Of a DNA stretch of 64,000 nt, positions 34,015-43,136 are shown piece after piece (the first letter of the stretch is position 1; every line of letters starts with the position of its first letter). The notes under the pieces are model-generated. The model was given only the letters and a program-made list of their open reading frames with translations, did not search any database and had not been told where the DNA came from. The DNA comes from JBFAPK01 sp040676675 (GTDB lineage Bacteria; Actinomycetota; Actinomycetes; Mycobacteriales; Micromonosporaceae). Where the stretch lies: positions 89,018 through 153,017 of the forward strand of contig NZ_JBFAPK010000019.1 in the NCBI RefSeq assembly GCF_040676675.1, in the 5' to 3' direction. The translations under genes were made by a program, and so were the position numbers.

Positions 34015-34938
34015 TCAGCCGAGCTGCGGGAGGACCTCGCCCGCGATCAGGTCGAGGTGGTCCAGGTCGGCCAGGTCGAGGATCTGCAGGAAGAACCGGC
34101 TCGCGCCGAGCTCGGCCCACTGCCCGATCTGGTCGACCACCTGGTCCGGGCTGCCGTACAGCGGCGGGGTCCAGCCGATCTTCTCGGCCCGCTCCTTGGC
34201 CTGCGCGTCGGTGCGGGCGACCGCGATGGGCTGGGCGGCCGAGAAGACCAGCGGCGCGCGCCCGGACCCGGCCCGGTCCACCCGCTCGCAGGCCGCCGTC
34301 ACCCGCTCGTACATCTGGCGGGTCTCGTCCAGCGGGCGGAACGGGACGTTGAACTCGTCGGCGTACCGGGCGGCCAGGTCGGGGGTACGGCGCGGTCCGG
34401 CGCCACCGATGATCACCGGCGGGGCGGGGTGCTGGGCCGGCTTCGGCAGCGCGGGCGAGTCGGTGAGCTGGTAGTGCTCGCCGTGGTAGCTGAAGCGCTC
34501 GCCCTCCGGCGTACGCCACAGCCCGGTGACGATGGCGAGCTGCTCCTCCAGCCGGTCGAACCGCTCCCGCACCGGCGGAAAGGGGATGCCGTACGCGGTG
34601 TGCTCGGCCTCGAACCAGCCCGCGCCCAGCCCCAGCTCGACCCGCCCCCCGCTCATCTGGTCCACCTGCGCCACGGTGATCGCCAGCGGCCCGGGCAGCC
34701 GGAAGGTGGCCGAGGTGACCAGCGTGCCGAGCCGGATCCGGCTGGTCTGCACCGCCAGGCCGGCGAGCGTGGCCCAGGCGTCGCTGGGGCCGGGCAGCCC
34801 GGAGGCGTCGCCCATCGCGACGAAGTGGTCCGACCGGAAGTAGCCGTCGAAGCCCAGCTCCTCGGCGTGCTGGGCGACCCGCAGCTGCTCCGCGTAGGAG
34901 GCGCCCTGCTGGGGCTCGGTGAAGATGACCAAACGCAT
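34015..34938 (-). CDS. LLM-class F420-dependent oxidoreductase
   Basis: A 307-residue luciferase-like TIM barrel enzyme. Family segments: AEELGFDGYFRSDHF, TSRIRLGTLVTSATFRLP, QVDQMSGGRVELGLGAGWFEAEHTAYG and PPVIIGGAGPRRTPDLAARYADEFN. Actinobacterial members usually use coenzyme F420 rather than FMN. The substrate is unknown. ATG 34938 gives the normal MRLVIFTEPQQGAS start. It is first in a two-gene unit with the SAM hydrolase and divergent from the VOC gene. Confidence 0.85.
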   Translation of the reverse strand: MRLVIFTEPQQGASYAEQLRVAQHAEELGFDGYFRSDHFVAMGDASGLPGPSDAWATLAGLAVQTSRIRLGTLVTSATFRLPGPLAITVAQVDQMSGGRVELGLGAGWFEAEHTAYGIPFPPVRERFDRLEEQLAIVTGLWRTPEGERFSYHGEHYQLTDSPALPKPAQHPAPPVIIGGAGPRRTPDLAARYADEFNVPFRPLDETRQMYERVTAACERVDRAGSGRAPLVFSAAQPIAVARTDAQAKERAEKIGWTPPLYGSPDQVVDQIGQWAELGASRFFLQILDLADLDHLDLIAGEVLPQLG

Positions 34939-35131
34939 GCCGTCACCTTCGCACGCCCGCCGGGCGCACCGGCGTCAGGGGCCGCCCGGCGGCGCCGGTG
35001 TCGCGGCCCCGGCGCCCGACGCGCTGACGTACGCGCTGAGCACCTCGTCGGCCACCGCCTGCCGCATCCGCGCCGCCTGATGCCGGGTGATACGACGGTT
35101 TACGCCCCATCTGTCAGGGCAGTTGACACCG

Positions 35132-35644
35132 ATGACCAACTCACGAAACAGCCAGCAGGGACCGTCCTTCAGCCTGAAATCGGTCGACCACGTCGGCATC
35201 TCCGTCGCCGACCTCGATCGCTCGGTACCGTTCTACGAGGCGCTGACCGGCATCGCGCCCGCGGTCCGGGACGAGACCATCGAGGGGCCCGGATTCGCCC
35301 GGGGCGCCGGGCTGCCGGTGACGAAGCTGCGGTACGCGACGTTCCACCTGACGAACCTCAACCTCGACGTCATCGAGTTCCAGGAGCCGAGGGGTGAGCC
35401 GGTGCCGGCCACGGCCAACCGGCCAGGGTCGATGCACCTCTGCTTCGAGGTCGAGAACCTGGCGGACGTGTACGCCCGGATGCGACAGGCCGGCGTCGAG
35501 TTCCTCGGTGAGCCGTACCGGTTTGCCGACGAGGAGGTGTCGGCCAAGGACGCGGTCGGCACCGAGGTGGCGTACTTCAACGACCCGGATGGCAACAACC
35601 TCGAACTGATCACACCCCGCGGCGGCTTCGTCCGGGGCGGCTGA
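35132..35644 (+). CDS. VOC-family (glyoxalase-like) protein
   Basis: A 170-residue protein with two beta-alpha-beta-beta-beta units of the vicinal oxygen chelate fold. The metal ligands of the family are in place: His in VDHVGISV, His in MHLCFEVENL and Glu in GNNLELIT. The layout resembles methylmalonyl-CoA epimerase or fosfomycin-resistance-like enzymes, but no substrate can be named. ATG 35132 is preceded by no clear ribosome site. A residual open frame on the opposite strand (34975-35199) is judged non-coding. Confidence 0.82.
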   Translation: MTNSRNSQQGPSFSLKSVDHVGISVADLDRSVPFYEALTGIAPAVRDETIEGPGFARGAGLPVTKLRYATFHLTNLNLDVIEFQEPRGEPVPATANRPGSMHLCFEVENLADVYARMRQAGVEFLGEPYRFADEEVSAKDAVGTEVAYFNDPDGNNLELITPRGGFVRGG

Positions 35645-35837
35645 CCCACCCGGGGCGGCGCGACGATGCCGGTCATCCCGCCGCGCCGCCCCTGGGCCTT
35701 CCTCCGGTCAGGCGCATGGCCCGAGCCCCGGTGCGTCGCCCGGAAGTCGGCGGCCGTGAGCGCGTCGCGCGGCGGCGAGGCGGCCACCGACCGGTGGGTG
35801 CCGTGCCCGCCCCCCCGACCGGGCCCGGCACCCACCG

Positions 35838-36680
35838 TCACCGTCCGAAGGCTTCCTTCGCGTACGCCTCCAGGGTGCGCGGCGGGTTGCCGGTGAGCCG
35901 CCGGAAGTCGTCGGTGACGGCCGAGAACACCCCGGCCCGGACCAGTACGAACAGGTGCATCATGTGGTCGACCCAGGCGTCGGGGCGGCCGGACCGGGCG
36001 AAGTGGGCCCGGTGCGCGGTGAGGTCCGCGTCGACGTGCCGGATGGGGCGGCCCGAGGCCCGGCTCAGCACCTCGGCCACCTCGCCGAAGGTCACCGCCT
36101 CCGGGCCGGTCAGGGTGTAGCCCTGCCCGTCGTGCCCGTCCTCGGTCAGTACGGTCACGGTGGCGTCGGCGACGTCCCGGGTGTCGACGAAGCTGACCAC
36201 CCGGTCGCCGCTGCCGGCGTACAGTTCGTTCTCCTCGCGGATCGCCCGGGCGTAGACCCACTCGTCCTCGTCGAAGTTCTGCATGAGCCAGTTCGGCCGC
36301 AGGATGGTCCACGCCTTCCCGGAGTTCCGCACCACCCGCTCCAGGACGTGCCGTGGCGCGTCGACCGGCGAACGGTCGACACCCATCGCCGTCATGAGCA
36401 CCACGCGCCGGGCGTTCGGCGCCGAGTCGAGCAGCCGGGCGAACATGTCCCCGCTGTTGTCGTCGTCGGAGTCCAGCCCCTTGAGGAACAGCGTGTCGGC
36501 GTCGCCCAGCGCTCCCGACCAGGTCGTCGGGTCGTACCAGTCGAAGCGCACCGGGGTCACGCCGGGTGACGGTTCTCCGGGGTGCCGGCTCGCCGCCCGT
36601 ACCGGTATCCCGGCGGTCGCCAGGGCCGCCACGACCCGCCGGCCGACCTTGCCCGTGGCGCCCTCTATCCAGACGGTCAT
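35838..36680 (-). CDS. NmrA-like NAD(P)-binding protein
   Basis: A 280-residue short-chain, atypical Rossmann protein. The dinucleotide motif WIEGATGKVGRRV is at residues about 3-15. Other segments: RRVVLMTAMGVD, WTILRPNWLMQNF, FVDTRDVADATVTVL and YTLTGPEAVTFGEVAEVLS, the pattern of NmrA/azoreductase-type quinone reductases. ATG 36680 is preceded by a purine-rich GAGTGGGAGACGCG. It is divergent from an AraC regulator and a 10-bp inverted repeat lies between them, so it is the likely target. Confidence 0.82.
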   Translation of the reverse strand: MTVWIEGATGKVGRRVVAALATAGIPVRAASRHPGEPSPGVTPVRFDWYDPTTWSGALGDADTLFLKGLDSDDDNSGDMFARLLDSAPNARRVVLMTAMGVDRSPVDAPRHVLERVVRNSGKAWTILRPNWLMQNFDEDEWVYARAIREENELYAGSGDRVVSFVDTRDVADATVTVLTEDGHDGQGYTLTGPEAVTFGEVAEVLSRASGRPIRHVDADLTAHRAHFARSGRPDAWVDHMMHLFVLVRAGVFSAVTDDFRRLTGNPPRTLEAYAKEAFGR

Positions 36681-36731
36681 CGCGTCTCCCACTCTCTAGC
36701 GGTTGCCTGTGACCACCAAGCTAGGCGGCAG

Positions 36732-36785
36732 TGGCGAGACGAAAAATGGTTGTCACGCTCCTGAGATTGTCCTTCCGTCTCGCCA
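36732..36785. promoter_or_regulatory. Inverted repeat between nmrA-like and araC-like genes
   Basis: Perfect 10-bp half-sites TGGCGAGACG (36732-36741) and CGTCTCGCCA (36776-36785), centres 44 bp apart (about four helical turns). The region between is AT-rich. Both divergent starts lie within 60 bases, so binding by the AraC protein is a reasonable guess. Confidence 0.45.
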
Positions 36786-36808
36786 TCGAAGACGGCTACT
36801 GTTCCGTC

Positions 36809-37765
36809 ATGGACGTGCTCGCGGACATCCTCAGCGCCATGCGGGTCGGCCGGCCGGTCGCCGCGCACACCGAGGCGCGCGCGCCCTGGGGGCTGCGCTT
36901 CGGCCACGTCACCGGCGCCGCGTTCCACGTCGTCCTCCAGGGCACCTGCTGGCTGACGCCGCTGCCGGACAGCGCCGAGTTCGAGCCGGTCGCGCTCGGC
37001 CCTGGCGACGTGGTGCTGCTCGGGCGCGGCGCCACGCACGCCGTCGTCTCGGAGCCCGACGTCCCGCTCACGGACTTCGCGCCGTCCCGCAGCTCGCCGT
37101 CGGCGCCGCTCGGCCGGGTGGTCCTGCCGGGTCCGGGCGGCCGGTCGACCATCGTCTGCGGCGCCTACCGGCTGCACCGGCACAACCCGCACCCGCTGCT
37201 GCGCGATCTGCCCGAGGTGATGCACCTGTCCGCGCTGCCCGGCCGGCACCGGGGCCTGCGCGCGATGGTCGAACTGCTCGGCGAGGAGCTGGCACACGAG
37301 CCGCCGGGCGCGACGGTGGTGACACCGGCACTGGTCGACGCCCTGCTGGTGTACATGCTGCGGGCCTGGCTGGCCGACGGCGACAACGCGGGCGGGTGGT
37401 CGGCGGCGCTGGCCGATCCGGTCACCTCGCGGGCGCTGGCCGCCATCCACGCCGAACCCGCGCACCCCTGGACGGTCGAGAAACTGGCCGACACGGCGCG
37501 GCTGTCCCGGGCCGCCTTCGCCCGCCGCTTCACCACGCTCGTCGGCGAGCCGCCGCTGACGTACCTCACGCGCTGGCGGATGACCACCGCCGCGCGGCTG
37601 CTCCGCGACACCGACAAGACCCTCGGGCAGGTGGCGGTCGCCGTCGGGTACGGTTCCGCGTTCGCGTTCGCCAAGGCATTCCGGCGCGAGTACGCCACCA
37701 CGCCGGGCACCTACCGCGGTACGAGCCGGATCGGCGCGTCCCCCGGGCGGGCCCGCGCCCGCTGA
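36809..37765 (+). CDS. AraC-family regulator with cupin domain
   Basis: A 318-residue regulator. The N-terminus is a cupin-type sensing domain (GLRFGHVTGAAFHVVLQGTCWL, then ALGPGDVVLLGRGATHAV). The last 100 residues contain two HTH motifs: WTVEKLADTARLSRAAFARRF and LGQVAVAVGYGSAFAFAKAFRREY with PGTYR, the AraC signature. The pairing of a cupin_6-type domain with AraC often accompanies a divergent oxidoreductase gene, as here. ATG 36809 was chosen to give a full cupin start; an upstream ATG at 36746 lies inside the operator region. Confidence 0.85.
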   Translation: MDVLADILSAMRVGRPVAAHTEARAPWGLRFGHVTGAAFHVVLQGTCWLTPLPDSAEFEPVALGPGDVVLLGRGATHAVVSEPDVPLTDFAPSRSSPSAPLGRVVLPGPGGRSTIVCGAYRLHRHNPHPLLRDLPEVMHLSALPGRHRGLRAMVELLGEELAHEPPGATVVTPALVDALLVYMLRAWLADGDNAGGWSAALADPVTSRALAAIHAEPAHPWTVEKLADTARLSRAAFARRFTTLVGEPPLTYLTRWRMTTAARLLRDTDKTLGQVAVAVGYGSAFAFAKAFRREYATTPGTYRGTSRIGASPGRARAR

Positions 37766-37778
37766 GCCGTCCCTCAGC

Positions 37779-37823
37779 CTGAGCGGCGGAGCCGGAGTCC
37801 GGGCGGCGTGCCGGGCCGCTCAG
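37779..37823. terminator. Possible bidirectional terminator between araC-like and lhr
   Basis: CTGAGCGG (37779-37786) and CCGCTCAG (37816-37823) form an 8-bp stem with a 29-base GC-rich loop between convergent genes; the right arm overlaps the lhr stop codon. No T-tract is present. Confidence 0.35.
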
Positions 37824-40800
37824 CCGCGCAGCCGCAGCCCGCGCGGGGTGGCGCGGAAGCCGGCGGCGGTCAGCGCGTCGCGTAGCGGCGAGGCGGCCAC
37901 CGGTTCGCCGTCGGCGCGCTCCACCGAGACCGCCCCGAGCGCGCCCGAGTGCACCGCGTCGGCGAGCGCCTTGGCGGCCGCGGCCAGCGCGTCCGGGTCG
38001 TCGGCGAAGGAGAGGACGGTACGTCCGCCGCGCTCGACGTAGAGCACCAGCGCGCCGCCGACCAGCACCACCAGGGCGCCCGCCTTGCGTCCGGCCCGGT
38101 GCCCGCCGGCCGGCGTCGCCGTACCGTCGCCGGAGTCGACGACGCGCTCCGGCCAGGGCAGCGCGGCGCCGTACGGGTTCGCCGGGTCGGTGGCGGCGAG
38201 GACCAGTGGGTTCCCGCCGGTCGCCCGGCCGGTCTCGACCGGCTCGGCCAGCGCGCGGAGCCGGTCGACCGCCCCCGCCACCGCGAACTGGGCGGCGCCG
38301 AGCCCCTCGACGAAGTAGCCGCGCCGGGCCGCCCCGCGCTCCTCCAGCGCGGCCAGCACCGGATAGACCGCCGCGAAGCCGCCGGTGATCCCCTCGGCGG
38401 CGACCGCGCCGCGGGTGACCACGCCGTGCCGTTCGAGCAGCACGTCGGCGAGGGCCGCCGCCCGCCGGGTCGGATCGGCGTCGCGTTCGGGCAGGCGGGA
38501 CCAGCGGCCGGCGACGGTGGGCGGGCCGCCCCGGGCGGGCAGCACCGCGCGCCCCGGCCGGCGGTACCGGGTGCGCGGCGCGCCGGGCCTGGCCCGGTGG
38601 GCGCCGCCGCCGCTGAGTACCGCGCGCAGCGGGGCGAGCGTGTCGTTGGTGATCCATCCGCCCCAGACCAGGTCCCAGAGCGCCGCGACCAGCGTGGCGT
38701 CGTCCGGGGCGCCGATCCGGCCGGCCGCGTCGTCGGCGCCGGCCGCCTGGTACCCGGTGGCGCCGGACCGGTCGGCGGACGCGGCGGCGGCGACCCGGTC
38801 GGCGAGGGCACGGAAGAAGAGCGCCTGCCCGCCGTCGAGCGCGTCGAGCACCGCCCGGTGCAGCGGGGTCAGCGCGAGTGCCTCGTCGGGCGGGGGCAGC
38901 AGCAGCGGGGCGGTGTCGGCGTACGCCAGCGTCACCCAGCCGTCGCCGCCCGCGATCGCGCCCGAGCCGGCCCAGACGACCTCGCCGCTGGCGCAGAGCT
39001 CGTCCAGGTAGGCGGGGGAGTAGTCGGCCACCCGGCCGGGCAGCACCAGGCGCTCCAGTGCCGAAGCCGGCACCGCCACCCCCTGCAACTGCTCCAGCGC
39101 GGCGGCGACCGCCTCCACGCCCCGGGCCGACGAGCCCAGCTGCTGCCAGCGGGGCAGGAAGGCGGCGAGCGCCCGGGGCGGTACCGGCTCGATCTCCCGC
39201 CGCAGCGCGGCGAGCGACCGGCGCCGCAGCAGCCGCAGCACCTCCGCGTCGCACCACTCCAGCCCGCCCGGCACGGCGACCGGGGTCGCGCCGGCGTCCG
39301 CGCCCGCGTTCACCTCCGGCACCGCGCCGAAGAGCGGCGAGAACTCACCGGAGACGACCCGGCCGGTCGCCGCGAGCCGGCGCAGCGCCTGTTCCACCAC
39401 GAAGACCCCGAGCCCGAAGCGGGCCGCGCAGGTCGCCGCCCGGAACGGCCCGTGCGTACGCGCGTAGCGGGCGACCAGGTCGCCGAGCGGATCGGCGACC
39501 GGTTCCAGGTACGCGGTGGCGACCCCGACCGGAAGCGCCACGCCGAGCGCGTCGCGCATCCGCCCCGCGTCCTCCACGCCGATCCAGCGCTCCTCGCCGG
39601 CGACCCGGACCCGCAGCACCCGGCGGGCGGCGGCCAGCTCCGTCAGCCAGGCCGGTTCGGCGCCCCGCTCGGCCAGCTCGGCGTCGGAGAGGTCACCGAG
39701 CAGCCGGAGCAGCTCCACCACGTCCTCGGCGTCGCGCGGTCGCCGCTCGTCGGTGAGCCACCGCAACCGCCGCTCCGTCTCGGCCACCACCGCCGGCTCC
39801 AGCAGCTCGCGCAGGTCGACCCGGCCGAGCAGCTCGCCCAGGAGCGCGGAGTCCAACGCCAGCGCGGCGGCCCGGCGCTCGGCCAGCGGGGCGTCGCCCT
39901 CGTAGAGGAAGGCGCCGACGTAGCCGAAGAGCAGCGACCGGGCGAACGGCGAGGGCTGCGGGGTCTCCACCTCGACCAGACGTACCCGGCGGCCGGCCAG
40001 CTCCCGCATCAGCGCGGTGAGCCCCGGCACGTCGAAGACGTCCTGGAGGCATTCCCGGGCCGCCTCCAGGGTGATCGGGAACTCCGGGTACTCGCGGGCG
40101 ACGTCGAGCAGCTGCGCGGCGCGCTGCCGCTGCTGCCAGAGCGGCTGGCGGCGGCGCGGGTCGCGGCGGGGCAGCAGCAGCGCCCGGGCGGCGCACTCGC
40201 GGAACCGGGCGGCGAACATGGCCGAGGTGCCGACCGACTCCTCGACCAGCCGGGCGATCTCGTCCGGGTCGAAGGCGACCAGCTCCGCGCCGGGCGGCGC
40301 GTCGGCGGTGTCGGGCAGCCGCACCACGATCCCGTCGTCGGAGGGGACCACCTGGGCGTCGACGCCGTACCGCTCGGCGAGGCGGCGGCCGATGGCCAGC
40401 GCCCACGGGCCGTTCACCCGGGCGCCGAGGACACAGTGGACGGCCAACCGCCAGTCGCCCAGCTCGTCGCGGAACCGCTCGACCACCACCGTACGGTCGT
40501 CGGGCAGCGCCCGGGTGGCCTCCCGCTGCTCGCGCAGGTAGTTCAGCAGGTTGCCGGCGGCCCACTCGTCCAGTCCGCCCGCGCGCAGCGCCGCCGTGGC
40601 GGTGTCCTCGTCCTGCCGGACCAGGGCGCGCAGCCGGCCGCCGATGGCCTTGCCCAGCTCGACCGGCCGGCCCAGCGACTCGCCCTTCCAGAACGGCATC
40701 CGGGCCGCCTGGCCGGGCGCGGGGGAGACCAACACCCGGTCGGGGGTGATGTCCTCGATCCGCCACGATGAGGAGCCGAGCAGGAAGACGTCGCCGACAC

Positions 40801-42496
40801 GCGACTCGTAGACCATCTCCTCGTCCAGCTCGCCGACCCGGGCGGCCCGCTCCGCGCCGGCCAGGAAGACTCCGAAGAGGCCCCGGTCGGGGATGGTGCC
40901 GCCGCTGGTGACGGCGAGCCGCTGGGCGCCGGGCCGGCCGCTGAGCAGGTCGGTGGCGCGGTCCCAGACCAGGCGCGGGCGCAGCTCGGCGAAGGCGGTG
41001 GAGGGGTACCGGCCGGAGAGCATGTCCAGCACGGCGTGCAGCGCCGAGTCGGGCAGCTCCGCGAAGGGCGCCGCGCGGCGTACCAGGGTGGCGAGGTCGC
41101 CGAGGCGCCACGGGTCGAGCGAGACCATCGCGACGATCTGCTGGGCGAGCACGTCGAGCGGGTTGCGCGGATAGCGCAGCTCCTCGATCGCCCCGTCGAC
41201 CATCCGCTCGGCGACCACCGCGCAGGAGAGCAGGTCGCCGCGGTGCTTCGGGAAGACGACCCCCCGGGAGACCGCCCCGACCTGGTGCCCGGCCCGGCCC
41301 ACCCGTTGCAGACCGGCGGCGACGCTGGGCGGCGCCTCGATCTGGACGACCAGGTCGACCGCGCCCATGTCGATGCCGAGCTCCAGGCTGGAGGTGGCGA
41401 CCACGGCCGGGAGCTGCCCCGACTTGAGCGCCTCCTCGATGTGCTTGCGCTCCTCCCGGGAGACGCTGCCGTGGTGGGCGCGGGCGATGACCGGTGCCGC
41501 GCCGCCGGCCGTACCGGACTGGGCCATCACCTCGGCGGGCGGCCGTGCCGACGGTGCCGGCGCGATGCCGGCGTCCGCGGCGGCCAGCTCGTTGAGGCGG
41601 GCGCAGAGCCGTTCGGCGCCTCGGCGCGAGTTGGTGAAGACGATGGTCGAGCGGTGTTGGCGGATCAGCCCGTAGACCCGCTCCTCGACCGCCGGCCAGA
41701 TCGACGCGCGGCGGGGTACGCCCAGTTCGTCGTCGAGCGGCGTCTCCTGCTCGTCGAGGCGGGTCATGTCCTCGACCGGTACCTCGACGCTGACCTCGAT
41801 CGTCTTGGCGGTCGGGGGCGTGACCACCTCGACCGGGTGGGCGCCGCCGAGGAAGCGAGCCGTCTCCTCGATCGGCCGTACCGTGGCGGAGAGCCCGATC
41901 CGCTGGGCCGGCCGGGGCAGCAGCTCGTCCAGCCGCTCCAGCGAGAGCGCCAGGTGGGCGCCGCGCTTGGTGGCGGCCACCGCGTGCACCTCGTCGACGA
42001 TGACGGTCTCGACGCCGCGCAGCGCGTCCCGCGCCGACGAGGTGAGCAGCAGGAAGAGCGACTCGGGCGTGGTGATCAGGATGTCCGGCGGGGTACGGGC
42101 GAACGCGCGGCGCTCGTCGGCCGGGGTGTCGCCGGTACGCATGCCGACGGTGATCTCGGGCGGCGGCATGCCGAGCCGGACGGCCGCGTGCCGGATGCCG
42201 GCGAGCGGGGCGCGCAGGTTGCGTTCGACGTCGACGGCGAGGGCCTTCAGCGGGCTGACGTAGAGCACCCGGCACCGGCGCTGCCGGTCCTCCGGCGGAG
42301 GCGTCGCCGCGAGCCGGTCGAGCGACCAGAGGAAGGCCGCGAGGGTCTTGCCGGAGCCGGTCGGCGCGACGACGAGGGCATTGCGGCCGGCGCCGACCGC
42401 CCGCCAGGCCCCCGCCTGCGCGCCGGTCGGGGCGGCGAAGGCGGCGCCGAACCAGGTGCGGGTCGCCTCCCCGAAGCGGGCCAGTACGTCGTCCAC
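37820..42496 (-). CDS. lhr: Lhr-family superfamily 2 DNA helicase
   Basis: A 1558-residue Lhr, a 3'-5' DNA/RNA-DNA helicase induced by DNA damage in mycobacteria. Motif I is APTGSGKTLAA at residues 44-54, then VIVDEVHAV (DEVH box), LSATVRP, FTNSRRGAERL and QRVGRAGHQ (motif VI). The remaining 1000 residues hold the Lhr winged-helix, beta-barrel and C-terminal domains. The GTG at 42496 begins the family-typical MDDVLARFGEATRTWF; it lies 7 bases after a RecA-NDp-like -10, suggesting a leaderless mRNA. Length is normal for full Lhr. Confidence 0.93.
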   Translation of the reverse strand: MDDVLARFGEATRTWFGAAFAAPTGAQAGAWRAVGAGRNALVVAPTGSGKTLAAFLWSLDRLAATPPPEDRQRRCRVLYVSPLKALAVDVERNLRAPLAGIRHAAVRLGMPPPEITVGMRTGDTPADERRAFARTPPDILITTPESLFLLLTSSARDALRGVETVIVDEVHAVAATKRGAHLALSLERLDELLPRPAQRIGLSATVRPIEETARFLGGAHPVEVVTPPTAKTIEVSVEVPVEDMTRLDEQETPLDDELGVPRRASIWPAVEERVYGLIRQHRSTIVFTNSRRGAERLCARLNELAAADAGIAPAPSARPPAEVMAQSGTAGGAAPVIARAHHGSVSREERKHIEEALKSGQLPAVVATSSLELGIDMGAVDLVVQIEAPPSVAAGLQRVGRAGHQVGAVSRGVVFPKHRGDLLSCAVVAERMVDGAIEELRYPRNPLDVLAQQIVAMVSLDPWRLGDLATLVRRAAPFAELPDSALHAVLDMLSGRYPSTAFAELRPRLVWDRATDLLSGRPGAQRLAVTSGGTIPDRGLFGVFLAGAERAARVGELDEEMVYESRVGDVFLLGSSSWRIEDITPDRVLVSPAPGQAARMPFWKGESLGRPVELGKAIGGRLRALVRQDEDTATAALRAGGLDEWAAGNLLNYLREQREATRALPDDRTVVVERFRDELGDWRLAVHCVLGARVNGPWALAIGRRLAERYGVDAQVVPSDDGIVVRLPDTADAPPGAELVAFDPDEIARLVEESVGTSAMFAARFRECAARALLLPRRDPRRRQPLWQQRQRAAQLLDVAREYPEFPITLEAARECLQDVFDVPGLTALMRELAGRRVRLVEVETPQPSPFARSLLFGYVGAFLYEGDAPLAERRAAALALDSALLGELLGRVDLRELLEPAVVAETERRLRWLTDERRPRDAEDVVELLRLLGDLSDAELAERGAEPAWLTELAAARRVLRVRVAGEERWIGVEDAGRMRDALGVALPVGVATAYLEPVADPLGDLVARYARTHGPFRAATCAARFGLGVFVVEQALRRLAATGRVVSGEFSPLFGAVPEVNAGADAGATPVAVPGGLEWCDAEVLRLLRRRSLAALRREIEPVPPRALAAFLPRWQQLGSSARGVEAVAAALEQLQGVAVPASALERLVLPGRVADYSPAYLDELCASGEVVWAGSGAIAGGDGWVTLAYADTAPLLLPPPDEALALTPLHRAVLDALDGGQALFFRALADRVAAAASADRSGATGYQAAGADDAAGRIGAPDDATLVAALWDLVWGGWITNDTLAPLRAVLSGGGAHRARPGAPRTRYRRPGRAVLPARGGPPTVAGRWSRLPERDADPTRRAAALADVLLERHGVVTRGAVAAEGITGGFAAVYPVLAALEERGAARRGYFVEGLGAAQFAVAGAVDRLRALAEPVETGRATGGNPLVLAATDPANPYGAALPWPERVVDSGDGTATPAGGHRAGRKAGALVVLVGGALVLYVERGGRTVLSFADDPDALAAAAKALADAVHSGALGAVSVERADGEPVAASPLRDALTAAGFRATPRGLRLRG

Positions 42497-42503
42497 GACT
42501 CCT

Positions 42504-42526
42504 ATCCTGCCTGGCCGCTCCGACAA
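42504..42526 (-). promoter_or_regulatory. RecA-NDp-like promoter of lhr
   Basis: Read on the minus strand: TTGTCG, GAG, eight bases, then CAGGAT, 7 bases before the GTG start. TTGTCG matches the consensus TTGTCR exactly, at the correct N11 spacing, with one mismatch in the -10. Same architecture as upstream of recA and the YcaQ-like gene. Confidence 0.55.
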
Positions 42527-42645
42527 CCCGGGGATAGCACCATCTTTGGCCGGTTCTATGGCATTAAGTCTTACTTAACTGCTTGCTAGTGGCGCGCGAC
42601 CTACAGTAACTTCTCTCGCGACTGCCGGGTACTGGAGGAGGCCGG

Positions 42646-42987
42646 ATGACCGTCGTTCGGCGAGAGAGCCAGCCGGCAACGGATGTGCTCATCCGCAAGG
42701 TGGACAGCCACCTCGCCGCCGTACGCCCGGGACTCCGCGGCCCCGACCTCGAACTGGCCGAACGGCTCGCGGCCAGCCTGCGCGCCCTGGTCGTGGAGAC
42801 CACCCAGGCGAGCGCCGCCGACCGGGCCCGGGTACGCGCCGCCGTGCACTACTTCGTGCTGCGCCGGGAGAGCCTGGATCAGCTGCTGCCGGTACGCTCG
42901 CTCGCCGCCGCCCAGCGCGTGGTGAACAAGGTGGTGGTGCAGCTCGGCCGCCCCGACCTGCTGGTGGAGCCCCGCCGCACCCCCTGA
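42646..42987 (+). CDS. Small uncharacterised protein
   Basis: A 113-residue protein I do not recognise. It is helical and charged, with KVDSHLAAVRPGLRGPDLEL, AERLAASLRALVVETTQAS and the more hydrophobic VHYFVLRRESLDQLLPVRSL. No membrane helix, signal or Cys is seen. GGAGGAGGCCGG just before the ATG at 42646 is the strongest ribosome site in the window, and codon use is normal, so it is very probably real. The 150 bases upstream, shared with lhr, are AT-rich and contain TTAAG-TCTTA-CTTAA (42554-42568). A 65-bp repeat begins 17 bases after its stop. Confidence 0.75.
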   Translation: MTVVRRESQPATDVLIRKVDSHLAAVRPGLRGPDLELAERLAASLRALVVETTQASAADRARVRAAVHYFVLRRESLDQLLPVRSLAAAQRVVNKVVVQLGRPDLLVEPRRTP

Positions 42988-43003
42988 CCTCGCCCCGCCT
43001 CGC

Positions 43004-43068
43004 CGATCTAGGGTAAATCAGCGTTGTTTGATCTCCAATCACCGCGATTTGCCCTAGATCGACGGCGG
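43004..43068. repeat. 65-bp palindromic direct repeat, copy A
   Basis: Contains a palindrome with arms GATCTAGGGTAAATC and GATTTGCCCTAGATC around a loop with GTTTGATCTCCAATCAC. Copy B at 43980-44044 is identical except for one base. The two copies frame the MerR gene. The element is AT-richer than its surroundings. Confidence 0.9.
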
Positions 43069-43095
43069 CCGGTGCCCGGCGGTGCGCGCGAGGGC

Positions 43096-43126
43096 TTGAC
43101 TCTGACACCGTGTCAGGCCCGAGCGT
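43096..43126 (+). promoter_or_regulatory. MerR-type promoter of the MerR gene
   Basis: TTGACT (43096-43101), a 19-base spacer with CTGACA-CCG-TGTCAG (43102-43116), then GAGCGT (43121-43126). The long spacer with a palindrome is typical of autoregulated MerR genes. The start codon follows 10 bases after the -10. Confidence 0.5.
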
Positions 43127-43136
43127 AGGTGGTGCC

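Noticed and set aside
34975..35199. A 74-codon minus-strand frame overlapping the VOC gene start
   Set aside because: It overlaps a well-supported gene, has no recognisable domain and no good start; possibly a remnant, but not supportable.
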